The notes under the pieces are model-generated. The model ran no database searches. It was not told the origin of the DNA and saw nothing but the letters and a program-made list of their open reading frames with translations. The position numbers and the translations under genes are program-made. Of a DNA stretch of 64,000 nucleotides, positions 33,695 through 47,000 are shown piece by piece. Source of the stretch: Sanghuangporus weigelae (lineage: Eukaryota; Basidiomycota; Agaricomycetes; Hymenochaetales; Hymenochaetaceae); assembly GCA_033182465.1 (NCBI GenBank), contig CP137320.1:1116001-1180000 (forward strand). Direction: 5' to 3'. Numbering within the stretch: position 1 is the stretch's first letter; the number at the start of each line of letters is the position of its first letter.

Positions 33695-35291
33695 ATGTCC
33701 TCCACAACGAAACACACAATCGAACTCGACGGCAGTACGCTCGAAGGCGGTGGGCAACTCCTTCGCAGCGCAGTCGCCCTGTCCGCACTCACACACACGC
33801 CCGTCCGGGTCCCGAACGTGCGTCAGAGCAGGGATCAGCCGGGCTTGAAGGCCCAGCATGCTGCGGGTGAGTGCTTGTTTGGCGAATTGGGCGCATGCTG
33901 GAGTGGATTGCATTGGATTGCATCGGACTGCGAATGGACTTCATGCGGTGGTGCCCTTTCGTCATGCGGTATATGTCCTCGAATGAGGACGCCGGAGACG
34001 CATTTGATTTCACGTCCCGTGAAGTCCGTCGCGTCTCGTCCTCTTCGTCGCGGTGCTCGGCCATCTCACTTCATTACCTACCCACTCCTTACCCATCTCC
34101 TCTCATCACACATCTGACATGTAACAGCTAATCACACCTCCTCAGCGCAGGACTAGCACTCACCGCCCAAATCTCCAACGCACGCACAGAAGGGATCGAG
34201 AAAGGCTCGCAATGCGTTCTATTCGATCCCAGCGAGGGATACATCCGCGCGGGGGAGTACGAAGCAGACCCGGGCACGGCGGGCTCGACGATGTTGCTTT
34301 GCCAGGTCTCGTTGCCGTGTTTGTTGTTCCCTGAGCCGGGGCCTCTGGGACGTGCGGAAGAGCGGGCGGGGAATGAGAGTCCTGGTCCCGATGAGATGGA
34401 CTCGGAGACGAGGCTGTATAGACATTCATTCCTCACACTCCGAGGCGGGACGAACGCGCTCAACGCTCCCCAGGCAGACTACGCACAGCACGTCCTCTTT
34501 CCCTTCCTCAACACGCACGTCCTTCCCTCTTCATCTTCCGCCTCCTCAGACTCTACACAACACCATGAAGCCCGTCTCCGAATGGACATCAAACAACGCG
34601 GGTTCTACCCACGCGGCGGCGGGCTCCTGCACATCTCCATCCCCACCCTCCTGAAAGGCCAGACTCTCCGCGCCGTAACGCTCACAGACCGCGGTGAGGT
34701 CGTAAGTGTGCGAGGGATCGTCATCGTCAGCGGCGTGATAGGCCAGCGCGTCGCCTCCGAGATGCGGCAGAGCGCGCTATCAGAGCTCCGCGCACTCTCA
34801 CCGGAGATCTTCTCCCTCCCCAAAGCGCAAGTCGATATCTCAACCGAGTCGAGCTCGAACGGCCGAGCAGGCTCGGCGATCGTGCTCCTCGCGTACACGT
34901 CCACAGGGTGCATGCTCGCTGGCAGCGCGTTGGGCTCCAAGGGCGTGAGGGCGGCACAGACGGGTAAAGAAGCTGCGAGGGAGCTGGTAAGACAGCTCGA
35001 GGAAGGAGGGTGTGTAGATGAGTGGTTGCAAGACCAGATGATCATTTTCCTTGCGCTTGCGAAGGGTCGGTCGATCGTTAAGACTGGGAGGGTAACCTTG
35101 CATTCGAGGTGAGTGCTGAACGACATTGAACATAATCATTTGGATTGCTGGAGTGCTGATACTTCGATAGAACGGCGATTTGGGTTGCAGAACGACTAAC
35201 GAGCGCGAAGTTTGAAGTGAAGGAGAACGTCGATGGGACGGAGCAGTCTTTGATTATATGTGAAGGCATTGGGCTTGAAGGACGATTATAG
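33695..35291 (+). CDS. RTCA: RNA 3'-terminal phosphate cyclase
   Basis: This is an RtcA-family enzyme that converts RNA 3'-phosphate to 2',3'-cyclic phosphate using ATP. The start SSTTKHTIELDGSTLEGGGQ is the family N-terminus (ELDGS.LEGGGQ), with LLRSAVALSALT, then VRVPNVRQSRDQPGLKAQHA. Intron 1 (33867-34150) is 284 nt, far longer than the other introns here, and rejoins GLALTAQISNARTEG. Then come EADPGTAGSTMLLCQVSLPC, TLRGGTNALNAPQADY, MDIKQRGFYPRGGG and GSALGSKGVRAAQTGKEA. The catalytic-His region is WLQDQMIIFLALAKGRS; the His normally found as DQ(L/M)-hxxh-A-(x)-G in RtcA is replaced or shifted, as in eukaryotic RCL1/RTCD comparisons, so an RCL1-like role is not fully excluded. The final exon is TAIWVAERLTSAKFEVKE to GIGLEGRL. 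GRGG-type G-rich loops favour RTCA over RCL1. Confidence 0.87.
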
Positions 35292-35514
35292 GAAAAATGC
35301 GTTGCTTGAAGCTTTGATTCAGGCACTATAGAATAGAGTCACTTTATTATTGATTATCGGACCTTTCATTAATGAACACTGATTCACTCCACTAGTCAAC
35401 AATCGTTAGAAGGGAATAAATATGGAAACAAGACGGAAAGAATAAAACAAAGAAGAGAAGGCGGAATGCAAGGCATAGGAGAAAGTCCGTCAAACAGAAC
35501 TGCCGTACGAAGAA

Positions 35515-36924
35515 TCATCGACTCCACGAGAGTAGAGACATGTCACCCAGACGCCTATGAAGAAACAGCAACCAGCGCGAGTGAGTAAAAAATGCAAATC
35601 ATATTGTAATGCTGCACGCACCTTGGCTTGACGAGATGCCGGATGAGACCGAGGATTCCCATCACGACGAACGTAGCGGCGGCAGCGACGTACGCCCATC
35701 CAAGGAAGGGGTTCTTACCACCTATCCACGAGACAGTCGTAATCACGATGGCCTTTGTGCCGTCATACGGCTTCACAGGGAAGTCTAAACAAAACGCAAC
35801 ACTTAGCAATTGGAAGATCGAAAGAGGGAAAAACGTACCCATGGTGACGTTGAGCTCATACGTCCCCGCCCTCAGCGTCTCATCATCATTCCGTCCATAC
35901 AGCTTCGTAAATGTCGGCAACCCGGACGTGCGCATCCAATTGTGGAAGTGCTCGTCTTCATGCAAGTTCGGCAGATTCGACTCATTGTATCCGTTCGGGA
36001 AGCGCAGACGCCAGTTCTGTGGCGGCTCAATTTGGTCGATGGGGTAATGGGTGGTACCGTATTTCTTCGCTTCACCTGGCCAGGCGATCCCTTTGTAGCT
36101 GAAGTCGTAATCACTGCCGGACGATCCGTCGGTTTCCACAACGGTTAGGTTGGATATCGTGTCTGAGAGTCTTGGAGTGAGTAATCATTCATTAAGAAAT
36201 AATAATTGAGAACAGACCGTTGAAGATCGAGTTGGCGATAAGCCCACACGGATAGACGGCTCTGTTAGACGTCTCGTTTACAGCGAGTGGCTTGCAGTCT
36301 CCTCCCTTCAAACTATTGAACGACACCGCATCACCCTTCAGCTGGTCCGTATTCAAGCTCTTCACGTATCGACGATGGTTCTGGTAGAAGTTCGTAAGCT
36401 TGTAATACAGGAGCACCGTCGGAGGCAAGTCCGCAGGAATGTCGAATCGCAGAATGCACGTATGCTGTCCACTATCGTTCACAAAAGCGTACTGTGGGCG
36501 GTTGAACGGCAAATCCGAGTCGCGCGAACGCAGACGGTAATTGAAGTCCGGCATGTCGCTGAACTGGGGATCAGAAGCGGAGGAGGAGCTGACGGTATCG
36601 CAGTTGGTGTAGTCGAGTGTGATCTCGCTGACGAGGCTGCTGCCCCAGATGAGGAGTCCACCGATTGGACCAAAGATGATGCCGATGATGAATAGTGTAG
36701 GTAAGACTGTCTTGGGAGTGAGAATAGGCTGCCAGGCCTTTAGTCGCTGCTGCTTGAAGGCAGTATCTGTAGTAGTGTTCGTTAGCTCGAAACAATCCAA
36801 TGAATAGTACGAGTCTCAACGCACTTGCGGGCCTGCGCCAGCCGCCCTTCTTCTTAGGCTGCTGCTCAGAGCTCGAGTCGTCCGAGTCATTATCGTTATT
36901 CCCTCGCCGTTTGAAGAGCGCCAT
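35515..36924 (-). CDS. CDC50: CDC50/LEM3 family P4-ATPase (flippase) beta subunit
   Basis: This is a two-pass membrane chaperone and subunit of phospholipid flippases. The cytosolic N-terminus (MALFKRRGNNDNDSDD, acidic and Lys-rich) is followed by FKQQRLKAWQPILTPKTVLP, TM1 (LFIIGIIFGPIGGLLIWGSS) and the lumenal domain with the signature YYKLTNFYQNHRRYVKS, CKPLAVNETSNRAVYPCGLI and ANSIFNGLFSD. N-glycosylation sequons such as NET, NES and NVT are present. Then come PHYP-like THYPIDQIEPPQNWRLRFPN, HFHNWMRTSGLPTFTKLYGR and TM2 (GWAYVAAAATFVVMGILGLI). The last exon adds RLGDMSLLSWSR after a short intron. Conserved cysteines are present. It is complete and normally sized (about 400 residues). Confidence 0.94.
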
Positions 36925-37350
36925 GTCGACTTTGAATGGCGAGCGAGGAGGAAGCAAGACGCGCGGGTATGAGTGAAGGAGACCAACGACGTGCGACGAT
37001 GACCGCAGCGCAGCGCCTCGTCACGTGGCGCTGCGCGCTTTCGTAAGTACTTTCGACTCAGCGGGTTTCTTCTTGGTTTTCGGACCAAATTGTCTGCCTA
37101 TCCGACTTCTGTACATTGTAAGATCACCGGATTAATTATCTATTATGTACAGACTTCGCAGCTAAATCCACGAAACTGAATTACTATAATGCTCCAATCT
37201 AGCGAGCAAGGACATATTAACAATACAAACGATCGTTTCAGGACGACCAGAAGGACGAAAGTAGAATTTGCATAAGTAGGGTATATCCAAAGGGGAAAAA
37301 TTATCATGAAGCGCATATAAGAAGTCATGACTTGTCGTATCATAAATCGC
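36925..37350. other. Spacer: CDC50 promoter and HOOK 3' region
   Basis: The CDC50-proximal part is GC-rich with GTCACGTGGCGCTGCG near 37019-37034, which contains a CACGTG E-box. The part below 37340 is AT-rich. No gene was recognised. Confidence 0.4.
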
Positions 37351-40300
37351 CTATCGGCCAAGTAGCAGCTGTTCCATCTTCAATCGCCGCATAATCAAAA
37401 TCAAGAGGAATCGTGAAGCAAAGAAAAAGGGTCTCACATTCTTACGTTGCTGTGCTAACCAACTCGTGGGTGCGAACTTTTGTTGCTGCCCGCCTCCTTG
37501 TCCGGCGAGATGCTCCATGGCTCGCTGCTCCCCGAATCGTTGGACGACGCTGAGCATGTATCGCTGTTCTCTGTCGTATCGTGCTTGCATGTCTTGGATG
37601 ATTTTCTAAGGTGTGATTTGCTTGTTAGAAATAAACGAATGAAAGGGAACCGAGAGACCGCTCACTTTGTATCGGTCTATTTCATCTTCAAAGATCTTCA
37701 CCTGAGCCTTGGAAACAGCTTCAAGATCGTCGGACATTCCCTAGAGACAGATGAGAACCTCGTGAACCATGAACAGCATCAGAACTTACAGGAGACGCAG
37801 CGTTCGAACGTGCGTTTTCCGCACGGAAGAGCTTGTCCTGCTGTTTGATAAACTAGACAATCTTATTAGCGGATCCCAGGCAAGGAAATGAAAGGACAAT
37901 CACATTCTTCGCCTTTGCGAGTCTGCTTTGAGCGGTAGATAACTGCTCTTTTAGAGTAATGTTCTCTTCGTGAAGTTTCAGCAGACGAGCTTTCACATCC
38001 TCCGGAACATCTTTGCCATTGATCGACAACCGTAGTTCGCTACGATAAAATTGGTTAGTAACATAATCTCCGAGCACAAACCTAGTCACTTACCTGAAGT
38101 TGCGCTCCCTCTCCAACATCTTTTCTCTCTGGCCAATGCCCTCGCTCTGCAATGAAATCTTCTCTAAAAGAAGTCCATTGATCTGCTCGAGTTGCATCCT
38201 GTTCTTGTCCGACAGCTCTTTGATCTGGTTCTGAAGGCCCTCTACTTCGGCTTCAAGGGCGGCTTTGTCTTCATTGACGGACTCGCGGAGAGCACCGAGG
38301 ATCTCAAGCTGATCCTTATTGACAAGGTTCACTAGAGCGAAGCATGTTAGTACCTCAAGAAAGGTTATGATTGTAGTAACGCGTACAGTCTGACTTGGCA
38401 ATCGTTAGTTCCTTCGACTGGTTTTGGAAGTTAACCTCAAGTTCTGCATGGTCCTTCCTTAAGGTGTCGAGCTGATCGACAGTCTCATTGAGCCGTTGCC
38501 TCAGCGCAATCGCTGCCTCCGCACTGGAGCGCATTCAGGGGTGAACTCGGGTCGAAAAGTGGTAGGGTAATTAGGACGTACCCATCTCCTAAAGATTTGC
38601 CGCTTCTAATCTCCTCAAGGTCCTTCTGCATCACCAGCTTCTCTCGATGAGCTGCAAGGTAGTCAGATTCATATCGCGCTTTCATTCGATTTGCGTCGTC
38701 GAGCAGATTTTCAAGCACCAAAATTCGGCTGTTATCTGCCTGGTTGGACCGCGCTGCTTCAAGTTCGCGTTTCAGTCGTCGGATTTCGAGCTTGAGATCC
38801 GTCGTTGTTCGGCCAGACAGAGCATCATCGAGTTCCCCGCCAAGTCCATGACTTGTGGCATCTTCATCATGATTAGGTGAGGCAAGAGGCTCCGCACTCT
38901 CCTCGTTAGAGTCTGCATTGCCCGATGACGCACGGGCCTTGCTGATGGGCCGCACGGACATCAGCTCAAGCTCCTTCACCCGTTCCTGATATAGCTCCAG
39001 AGCTTCACTGTCTTTCTGCCGTTCCTCACCAGAAATTTTCAGAAGAGTCCGTGCCTGCTCGAGCTCGAACTTCAAGCTGTCTATTTCCTTGTTTTTCGTG
39101 GCGCCCTTAGCTTCCAGCTCGCTGATCTGATACTTATAGGACTCAAGGAGAGGCTTGAATGCAGAGACCTTCCGGTATTCCTCTTCTAGTGAAGCATTGT
39201 TATCGACGAGCGAAGCATTCTGCTCTTCCAACGCCTGAAGAGAAATCAAACTAGTTGGTAGCTGGACAACGTATTGGAAATGGCGAGAACACGTACCTTT
39301 ATACGTCTTCTCAAATCAGCGCTTTCTTCGAGTTTCTTCTTGTACTTTTCCATGACGTTTTCAGTTTTCTGCAACTTTTCCGCAGCGTGTCGGTACCTGC
39401 AAGAAAAAAGATGAGAAATTGGAAGTTCGTGATTCACGATTTTCACCCACTCGTCGACTTGATCCTTCAATCTAATAGCCTCGTCTGCTCGGACCTGCAG
39501 CTCGTCTACTTTATGGTGCAAGTCTTCAACTAGACGTCTATGTCTCTCTAGTTCGGTCTCAGCAATGCTTAAATTATCCTCGCTTTTCTGACTGATCAAG
39601 TGAAGTTAGTTCGATGCTGCCTCAAATGAGCCGTGTGGCAAATCCACTCACAGTTCGGTTCTTAGCCTGTCTATTTCAGCCCGCATGATGCTATCCGTCT
39701 TCTCACTCCTCCGGTCATCCTTCTCCCGATTGAGCTCTCGTAATCGTGACATGGCTTCTTCTTTCTCTGCAACAGCATCATCAAAGTTCGTCTGCAGTGT
39801 CCGATGTTCCTCCAGGAGAGTTCTGTAGACATTTTCTAGTGTCTCTTTCTCAGCCAGTATTCGACTTCGTTCTGATTGGATCTGGTAGTAATGGTCATCA
39901 CTATACCGTGTCAGTTTGCATATCTTAGGAGCGAGAGAGTCAAAACGCACTCGTTCATGCTCCCTGACCCGACGTCCGGAGTTATGTCACCGCGCTTCAA
40001 TTTCGACATCGACTAATAGAAGATGAGCAAACGTTTTTATAAGCACACGAGAGTCACTCGCCTGCTCAATCGCCTTCATAAGACAATGCTGATCTTCCTG
40101 GCTTAAACCCTGAATTTTGTCGATGATTTCCTTATTACGCGAGCTTTGCACGGCAATAGCGATCGTCAGTCTGCACATAGCTAGTGTGGCTGCGGGATCA
40201 TGATCCTTCGCCATAGCTTGCAAGTCCGGAACGTCCATCCCGCTCGTCGGTTGGTGCAAGACGTCGGCGTAGTACTGAGTCATGAGGCGGTAAAGACGCT

Positions 40301-40561
40301 TGAGAGAGGAAAAGCGCAGAACCCAGTTGTCGGACCCTTGTGTGGACGGATGGGATGAACGGAAGTACTCTGGGTCTCTAGGTTGACACGGTGTCAGCAG
40401 ATCGCCGAGACTGATTGACAGGAGGCAACGTACACGACCTGGAGAACTGCCAGCAGTGGTGTGCCATCGCTGAGGTCGGAGACCGACATGACCTGTCGAT
40501 CTAGCTCGAATGTCGAGAAGAGCGCAAGGAATGCATCTTGCTCCTTCTGCTCTTCTGCCAT
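37351..40561 (-). CDS. HOOK: HOOK family dynein adaptor (HookA-like)
   Basis: This is a cytoplasmic adaptor that links dynein-dynactin to early endosomes in filamentous fungi. The N-terminal HOOK (CH-like) domain comprises MAEEQKEQDAFLALFSTFEL, SDLSDGTPLLAVLQVV, LRFSSLKRLYRLMTQYYADV, MAKDHDPAATLAMCRLTIAI and IQGLSQEDQHCLMKAIEQ. A long coiled coil of about 700 residues follows, broken by about a dozen short introns (ELERHRRLVEDLHHKVDELQ, EIRRLKRELEAARSNQAD). The C-terminal segment is MQARYDREQRYMLSVVQRFG, with APTSWLAQQR. Here a strong GTAAGA donor could remove the tail and give an alternative end at 37340 (HGTAATWPIGDL); without it the protein runs to 37351. The coordinates given use the unspliced end. 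The HOOK domain makes the family secure. Confidence 0.9.
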
Positions 40562-41030
40562 GGCAGAAGCGACTCAAATATACCGAATATTGCTAGCAAA
40601 AATGTTGCAGATGAATGTGGCCAATAGACGCTGTACACTATACAGCTTGCCTGGTCGACTTGAAGAGGCGGGATCTATTCAAGCAATACCAGCGGGTAAC
40701 CACACGCGTAAGTAGTCGCCGATCGACGCGTCGTGACATTATGATTCTGCGCAGCAATTCAATTCAACTTGCACACAAGTTTTACAGAGAAAAAAATTGT
40801 CGCAAAATCTTCATTCGGGAGAGTACGATACGATACTTGATACAATACATTGTGCAGTGGTGAGAACAGTAGAGAACAGAAAGAGAAGAAGATAAAGAGC
40901 AGAAAGCCTGAGTACCAATAAAGAACAAAAAACCAAAGAAAGCAATCTCAAAAAAATAACATCACAGGTAACAAGTATTATTTACTTGAAACTTCTATCA
41001 TCATTACGGTTGAAAAACACTTCGAGCAAC
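40562..41030. other. Spacer: HOOK promoter and NOT1 3' region
   Basis: Two ACGCGT boxes (40704-40709 and 40726-40731) lie 143-170 bp upstream of the HOOK start. The part near 40860-40960 is purine-rich (A/G-rich on +). No gene was seen. Confidence 0.45.
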
Positions 41031-44000
41031 CTATGGCAGAGATAGCCAGTCGGCCTAACCAGCTGAATCAATGAGCAGACTGTGACTTACATTATTCAGC
41101 ATGGCCTCGACCTCCGGCGCGATGTGCACAAACTCTTTGTTCCAGAAATCGTACTTGGGATTCCGCACGAGCTCGATGAACGTGAGCAACGCTCCCCACG
41201 GGTGCGGACGGTGTACGATGAAGCGCTCCAGCAGTACCCGAGCCATTATCTCGCGGAAACGGTCGTCCTTTGCGTGCTCGAAGAGATACAACAACAAGCA
41301 CGAGAACCAATGCGTGTGCGCATTCGGGTAGCGAAGATGGAGCGCCATTGACCCAACCAAATGGTGTTGGCCTAAGTCGGAAGCGTGAGCTATCTCAAAT
41401 ATCTACGCGTAATGAATGGTACATACCTTCCGGATCAAGGTTATACGCCAGGTAAGTCAAAGTGACCACACCAGGGTCAGTCGGTACGAAGATCGGCGTG
41501 CCACTCCGCGCTTTAGCAGAAACAACCGTAGAGACGCCAAGGTACATGACAACAGCATCCAATAACGAGATGTTGTATGTTTCGTCTCCAGTTGCCGTAC
41601 CAGGAGGTAAGCGCAAACGATCTTTCAGCGCCGTCAAGGTAGCCTGGGAAACGCGGTTCATCAGGCATTGGTCGAGGTAGCCTTTTATGTCACCGTTTTT
41701 GAGGATAAGCGAGAAGTCGGACAGGACTGGAGGAATCGGACCCATGTCGGGAATGGACTCGAATTTAATGTGGCGCAAGTGGGGATCGGGAAGGGTAATA
41801 GCGGTAGGGAAAGCGCTCAGAATGATGTTGCGCAATTGGACGCAACGTGGAGGTATAATGTCACATAGCGAGAAGTAATATTCACTGAGAAAATCGGGGA
41901 AGTCATGAAGGAGTACCAGGAGGAGACGCAGAGCACCTCGATAGAGATTACGTGATGCGAGACTCAATCTCGCTGAACCTAAGAAGGGAGCTAGGAATTT
42001 GAAAAGGGAGAGGAGGAGTTTGTGGAATGCCGACCACCCGTCGCGATTCTCCGACAGAAGAAGCTTGGGCATGAAGAGGCGGTGGGAGATCAGCGTCATC
42101 CAGGAGAATGCAAATCCTGGGAAGTAAACTGGCTGCAAGGAGCTGAAAGTGTCGCTCAGAGCAATCAGCAGATGGAAATACACGCTGCCAAGTTGCGGTT
42201 CCAGGCTGTGGAGGTCACTCAACAAGCTGGAGAAGAACCTGAAGAACGGCTTTTGCTGGAACGCAGGACCCTGTTCCTCATGCCTGTTCGCGACGACGAG
42301 CACGATGATTGAGAGTATTTTCGTGAAGTAATGGACTTTGGCTTGCAAGTTGTTGGCACCAGACGCATCGCCATGGTATTTTATGATATAGACGATCAAT
42401 CTCGACATCGCGTCCAAGTAGAGAAACGGATTCTGGGGCTCGCCAAACGCATTACTGGCAATGCATTTCGTATAGTGTGCGATGCTGGACTCTGCACAGA
42501 CGCGGAAGAAAAACGAAGACATATCTTCCACTTTGAGGATCCCTTGCTTCGACAGCGCCGTGACGTACTGCACGAACATCTTCTCCGGATTAGAAGAACC
42601 TTGGAAGATATTGACCCATTGCTGGAACCGTTTCAGCAATACTGCTTGAAGCTGTTCGGTTTCCTGTTTTACTGGAGGAGCGACGATAGGACCAGGAATG
42701 GGCGCGGGAGAAATCTCAGCCGAGGGTTGAGTTGGCTGGCCAGCCAAATCATTGAGCAATCTCACGACACTACGAGTGAATGTTAGTCTTTCGAGCTGAG
42801 CTGAAATTTTGAAATAAAACGCACGACTCCGTAGCCTTGTTGGTCCTCATTTGCTGTGCCAAGGCATCAAGAGTGTAGTGGAACTGATGCTGGGTCGCAA
42901 TTGGCGGCTCGGTAGTCAGGCATTCTCGGATAAGTCCTGCAGCGAAATCCTGAAGATTCGGTCGAGCATTAGCACTGGAATAAAGCCACTTCGCAAGCTG
43001 TAGGTCTTCGTCGGTGGGCGTAATCAGATTGCTACGCAGCAACGTTACGGTGACTGGAACATTAAATTTACGCTGCTACGAAGTCAGTGTCCAACGTCTA
43101 TCATGGAAACCTTCAAATCGAACTCACCTCGTCCTCAGCGGAGATCAACCAATTGATAGCTTCCTTTGCTACCTCTTCGAAAGACTGACAAAGCTGATCC
43201 AACAGTGCAACATAAATTTCTCGTCCAAGTGGGGAGGTAGTTTTGTATAAATATTGCACTATCTTTTGAGACATAAACAGCGGCGTGCGCAAACGATCGC
43301 CGCCTTCGATCGACAGGGTGACGATGCGGTGAACGATGTTGCGGACCTCGTGATTAGGAGGAACGAGAGCCAGCGAAGTGTAAGGAACCTCTGCGAGGAT
43401 TGCCTCGAGCTTTTGTATCAGCAACTATAAGAAAGGTAAACAGAATGGCCAATTTTAAAGAGGACACCACGAACACTAAATTGCTCCTGTGCCAGGTAAG
43501 GAGAGCTGGTGGGCGGCATCTGATAGTCAGGCATGGGAGAAGGCTGAGTTGGATGGTGGAGTACGCTCTGTGCTCTGGAAAGTGGCCGAATAGAAGTGCG
43601 ACGCTTGCCTTCCAAATCTGTCACAGATATAATTGTCAGTCATCTACTTTGAGACATAAGGCGTAGATGGCACTTACCAAACTCTACGTAAACGCGCTGC
43701 TGTTGAGGCAGAAGCCCGTTCGGCTTGATACGCAAAGGATCGGGTAGACCAGCAATGAACGCACTCTGGACGGCAATAGGATCCCAGAATGCTTGCCCAG
43801 GGCGGATTTCTCGATGACGTCTACGAGTTTCGTAAGATGGAGCGAGAGCATTGTCAATCTCTCGTATCGCCCGCTCCATGGCGGCCTTCTCGATAGCCTC
43901 GGCGGCGACATCAATGTTATCTTGCACGATGAGCATGATTATTTGTTCGGACACCATTTGCTCTGTGTAGCCATGGTCCAGGAGATATGCACGAAGGTGA

Positions 44001-47000
44001 GCTGACATATTTGTTCGGAGAGGATCTTTGCAAGTCACAAGGGCTAGGCTTCCGGCCAGCTTCCGGCATGCCATGTGTCCGGCCTCGCGCAACTTCTCTT
44101 CATTCGACTCTGACGCAAAATCCTTTACAACCAGCTCACGAGATGTGATGCTCGCGATTGTAACGGATCGCTCAACGACCGGCAGAATAATCTACGAAAA
44201 GCAGGATCAGAGACACAATCTTTCTTCGCGTCGTAGGCAACTCACCTCACGAACAGCCCTGTCAATACCTTCCTGAACCGCCTGCTTGAAGGCTTGATTT
44301 GCGTACAGAGGAGCCAGTTGAGGATTGATAACGATGGAATTTGCCATGGTCGTTAGTAGTTCCTCGATGAATGCGCCAACTGCCCGATCCGCTTCCGGTG
44401 CACTTGTCGTGCCGAGAGGGATGATCTGAGCCTCATCTGCATACCCATTACCGCCAATAGGGAGAGCGTCGATATCTGACACCATGTCAGGTAGCCCAAG
44501 ACCCGCCATGGCATCAACTGGTGGTCGACTACGGAAGATATTCGCGACCTCAATTGTATCTAGGTCAATGGATAATGCCTTGCAAAGGACTTCGATCTCA
44601 AACTTCAAATTCAGTTTGAGGTCAGCGAAATGGTAAAGTTCTGCAAGGAGGCTGATGACAGCCATGAGCCACGGATTCGGAGGACGGAACGCTTTCGACT
44701 TCGCCGCTCCTTCCAAGACTTTGCAAACATAAGGGATCGCGACGATTAATCGGTCGCTTTCCGCTCCCTCAATCAAGAGTTCCTTGAACGCAAGATTCTT
44801 GTGCTTGATTGGCTTGTCGCGAGCAAGGGTTATGTGGCCTAACCAAGAACCGAGATTCTTGAGAATCGTCCGCTCAGACGTCGAATTTTTCGTTTTGTCA
44901 GAGTTCAGCATCGTAGCAGACTTAACGAAGGTCTCGTGTAAGACGTACTTCGCAAGCGCTTTGCTGTCCAATGCATCGAGGAATCGCAGATAAAGTTGAT
45001 GGTTGTTGGGTTCGGTACTGATGCGTTGTCCTACTAGATAGTCTGCCAACCATCGGGAGTATTTCTCGTCGAATCGCTCCTTCATGTCCACGAGTTTTGA
45101 GTCGAAATTACTCGGAGCAAGATTATTAATGATAAAGAGAATCTTGTCGGATATCTCTTCAGGAGGAGTCTGGATCTCCTCGTCTTCTATGGTATCTGGT
45201 CTAATGGACGTAAAGGTTGGCTGAGTGTCGACAACGTTCAGGGCCGAGGAGAATCCTTGCAGTTGGCCCACGCCACCGGCAACAGCGCCTTCAGCAGGAG
45301 TAGCAAGGGCTCGGCGAACTTCCTCGATAATGTCTGGTCGGTGTTCGGCAAGGTGAGGAATATTGAGTAGCGCCTCACATAACAGCTTCCATTCTGGCAG
45401 ACGAGACTGAAAACGCGTCAATGCCTGAACACCGAACTTGAAGAGATTAGTGTCGGGAGGGCATTGAAGGGAGTCGATCACATAGCGAATGGCGATTCCG
45501 AGAGGGATATAGTCAACTAGTTGTTGTTGTATGATGGATCCGAAAAGATAGCCCGTCATTGCAAGCTCGCGTGGTGGATAAAACGTCTGGAAGAACTTGT
45601 ACTCGTCAAAGAGGAAATGTAACATGCAAGAAAATATTTCGTGATCGCGTTTGTTCGTTGACTCTTTCGTGCGCCGCAACATAACGATGACTTGGTCGAT
45701 CGTAATCTGCTCGTCGTACATCTGCTTGAATATTCCATCTACCTCGGCTTCGATATCAGCAGCGTAGCTGACAACGTTAAATCCAGGTTCTTGATTCTCG
45801 GCACTCGGATTCAGGACCATCAGCCTAGGATGGATTTGTAGACAAGCGTTCCGAACTTCTACGCAATACTCCGCGTCTCGTTCATCCATGAGGTTTGAAC
45901 TAGTGGAAGTTTAAATTAGATGATGCGACGGTGGAAATGGCAATGACATACTAGGTACGAAGAGCTCGCAGAAAGATGGCAATAGTTGCCGGCGAAAGGG
46001 CCATTGTTCTATTCTCTGCCTGCGGGTCAACTGTCCGCGCGATCTTCTCGTTTTGCATCTTTAGCTCCAAAAACGCGATGATCCCATGCAAGAATTCTGC
46101 CCCATGAGCAGCTACGTTGTCCGATAACCATTTGTCAAGGTTGAGATATTCACGTCGAGAGGCCAAAGCTGCGACGTCAAGCCCAAAGATGAAGGGTTTC
46201 ACTTCGAGTAGCGAGTCAAGAATCTTCAAATCCTGCGCTACATCCAATATGCGCGTGATATTCATCGGATTCTCGTCATAAAACTCTCGCAGAGCCGTCA
46301 ACAAGTAGTTTGGTTCGATCTGCCAGATACGCATAAAGACGAGCTGATGATTCGGATGACCTCCAAGGAACATGCCCAACAGCTGGCGTGAATACTCCAT
46401 TTGCAGAGCGTTCCATGGTTTCTATGAAAGCCGACCAGTCAGTTCACTTGTATCCTGGTTCGGAATGACTACCACTCACAGGAACCTGAAGTAATCCCAT
46501 GTGCACAATATCTGCACTTATCCGAACAGCCTTATCCAGCATCTCACGTACGCAGTTCCTGACGCTTTCATTGTCCGAGTCACCCAGTCTAACCAACACT
46601 TCAAACAAGTCTAGGGAATTCCAAGTATGGCTCTGTACATTAGCTGCTAGCGTCTTGATTGTCGGACTTGCGTTTGCGACGTCGTCGACAGTGACGACGC
46701 GTCGACCAGGAAGGCTGACGAAATTAAACGTGTCGCTAGGTAGGGAGAGTAGAGAGTCGAGAAGACGAAGTTGATAGAGAGGGTTGGACCAGTGAGTCCA
46801 GAAACCGGCGACGGCATGCTTATCCACTTCTCGCGGGGAATTGACAAGGATGGCGATAAGGAGTTTAAGAGTGTTCGTATCTACGCCTTGTCGATCAGGC
46901 CAGTCGAATGCTTCAATGGCTTTACTCCAGTCAAGATTCGCTTTCTGTAAGACAGATCAAGAAACCGAGTTAAGAGAGACAATAAAAACCAACTTACGAA

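Noticed and set aside
33871-34131. 86-codon frame inside RTCA
   Set aside because: It lies wholly within intron 1; removing the intron restores the conserved QHAAGLALTAQ join.
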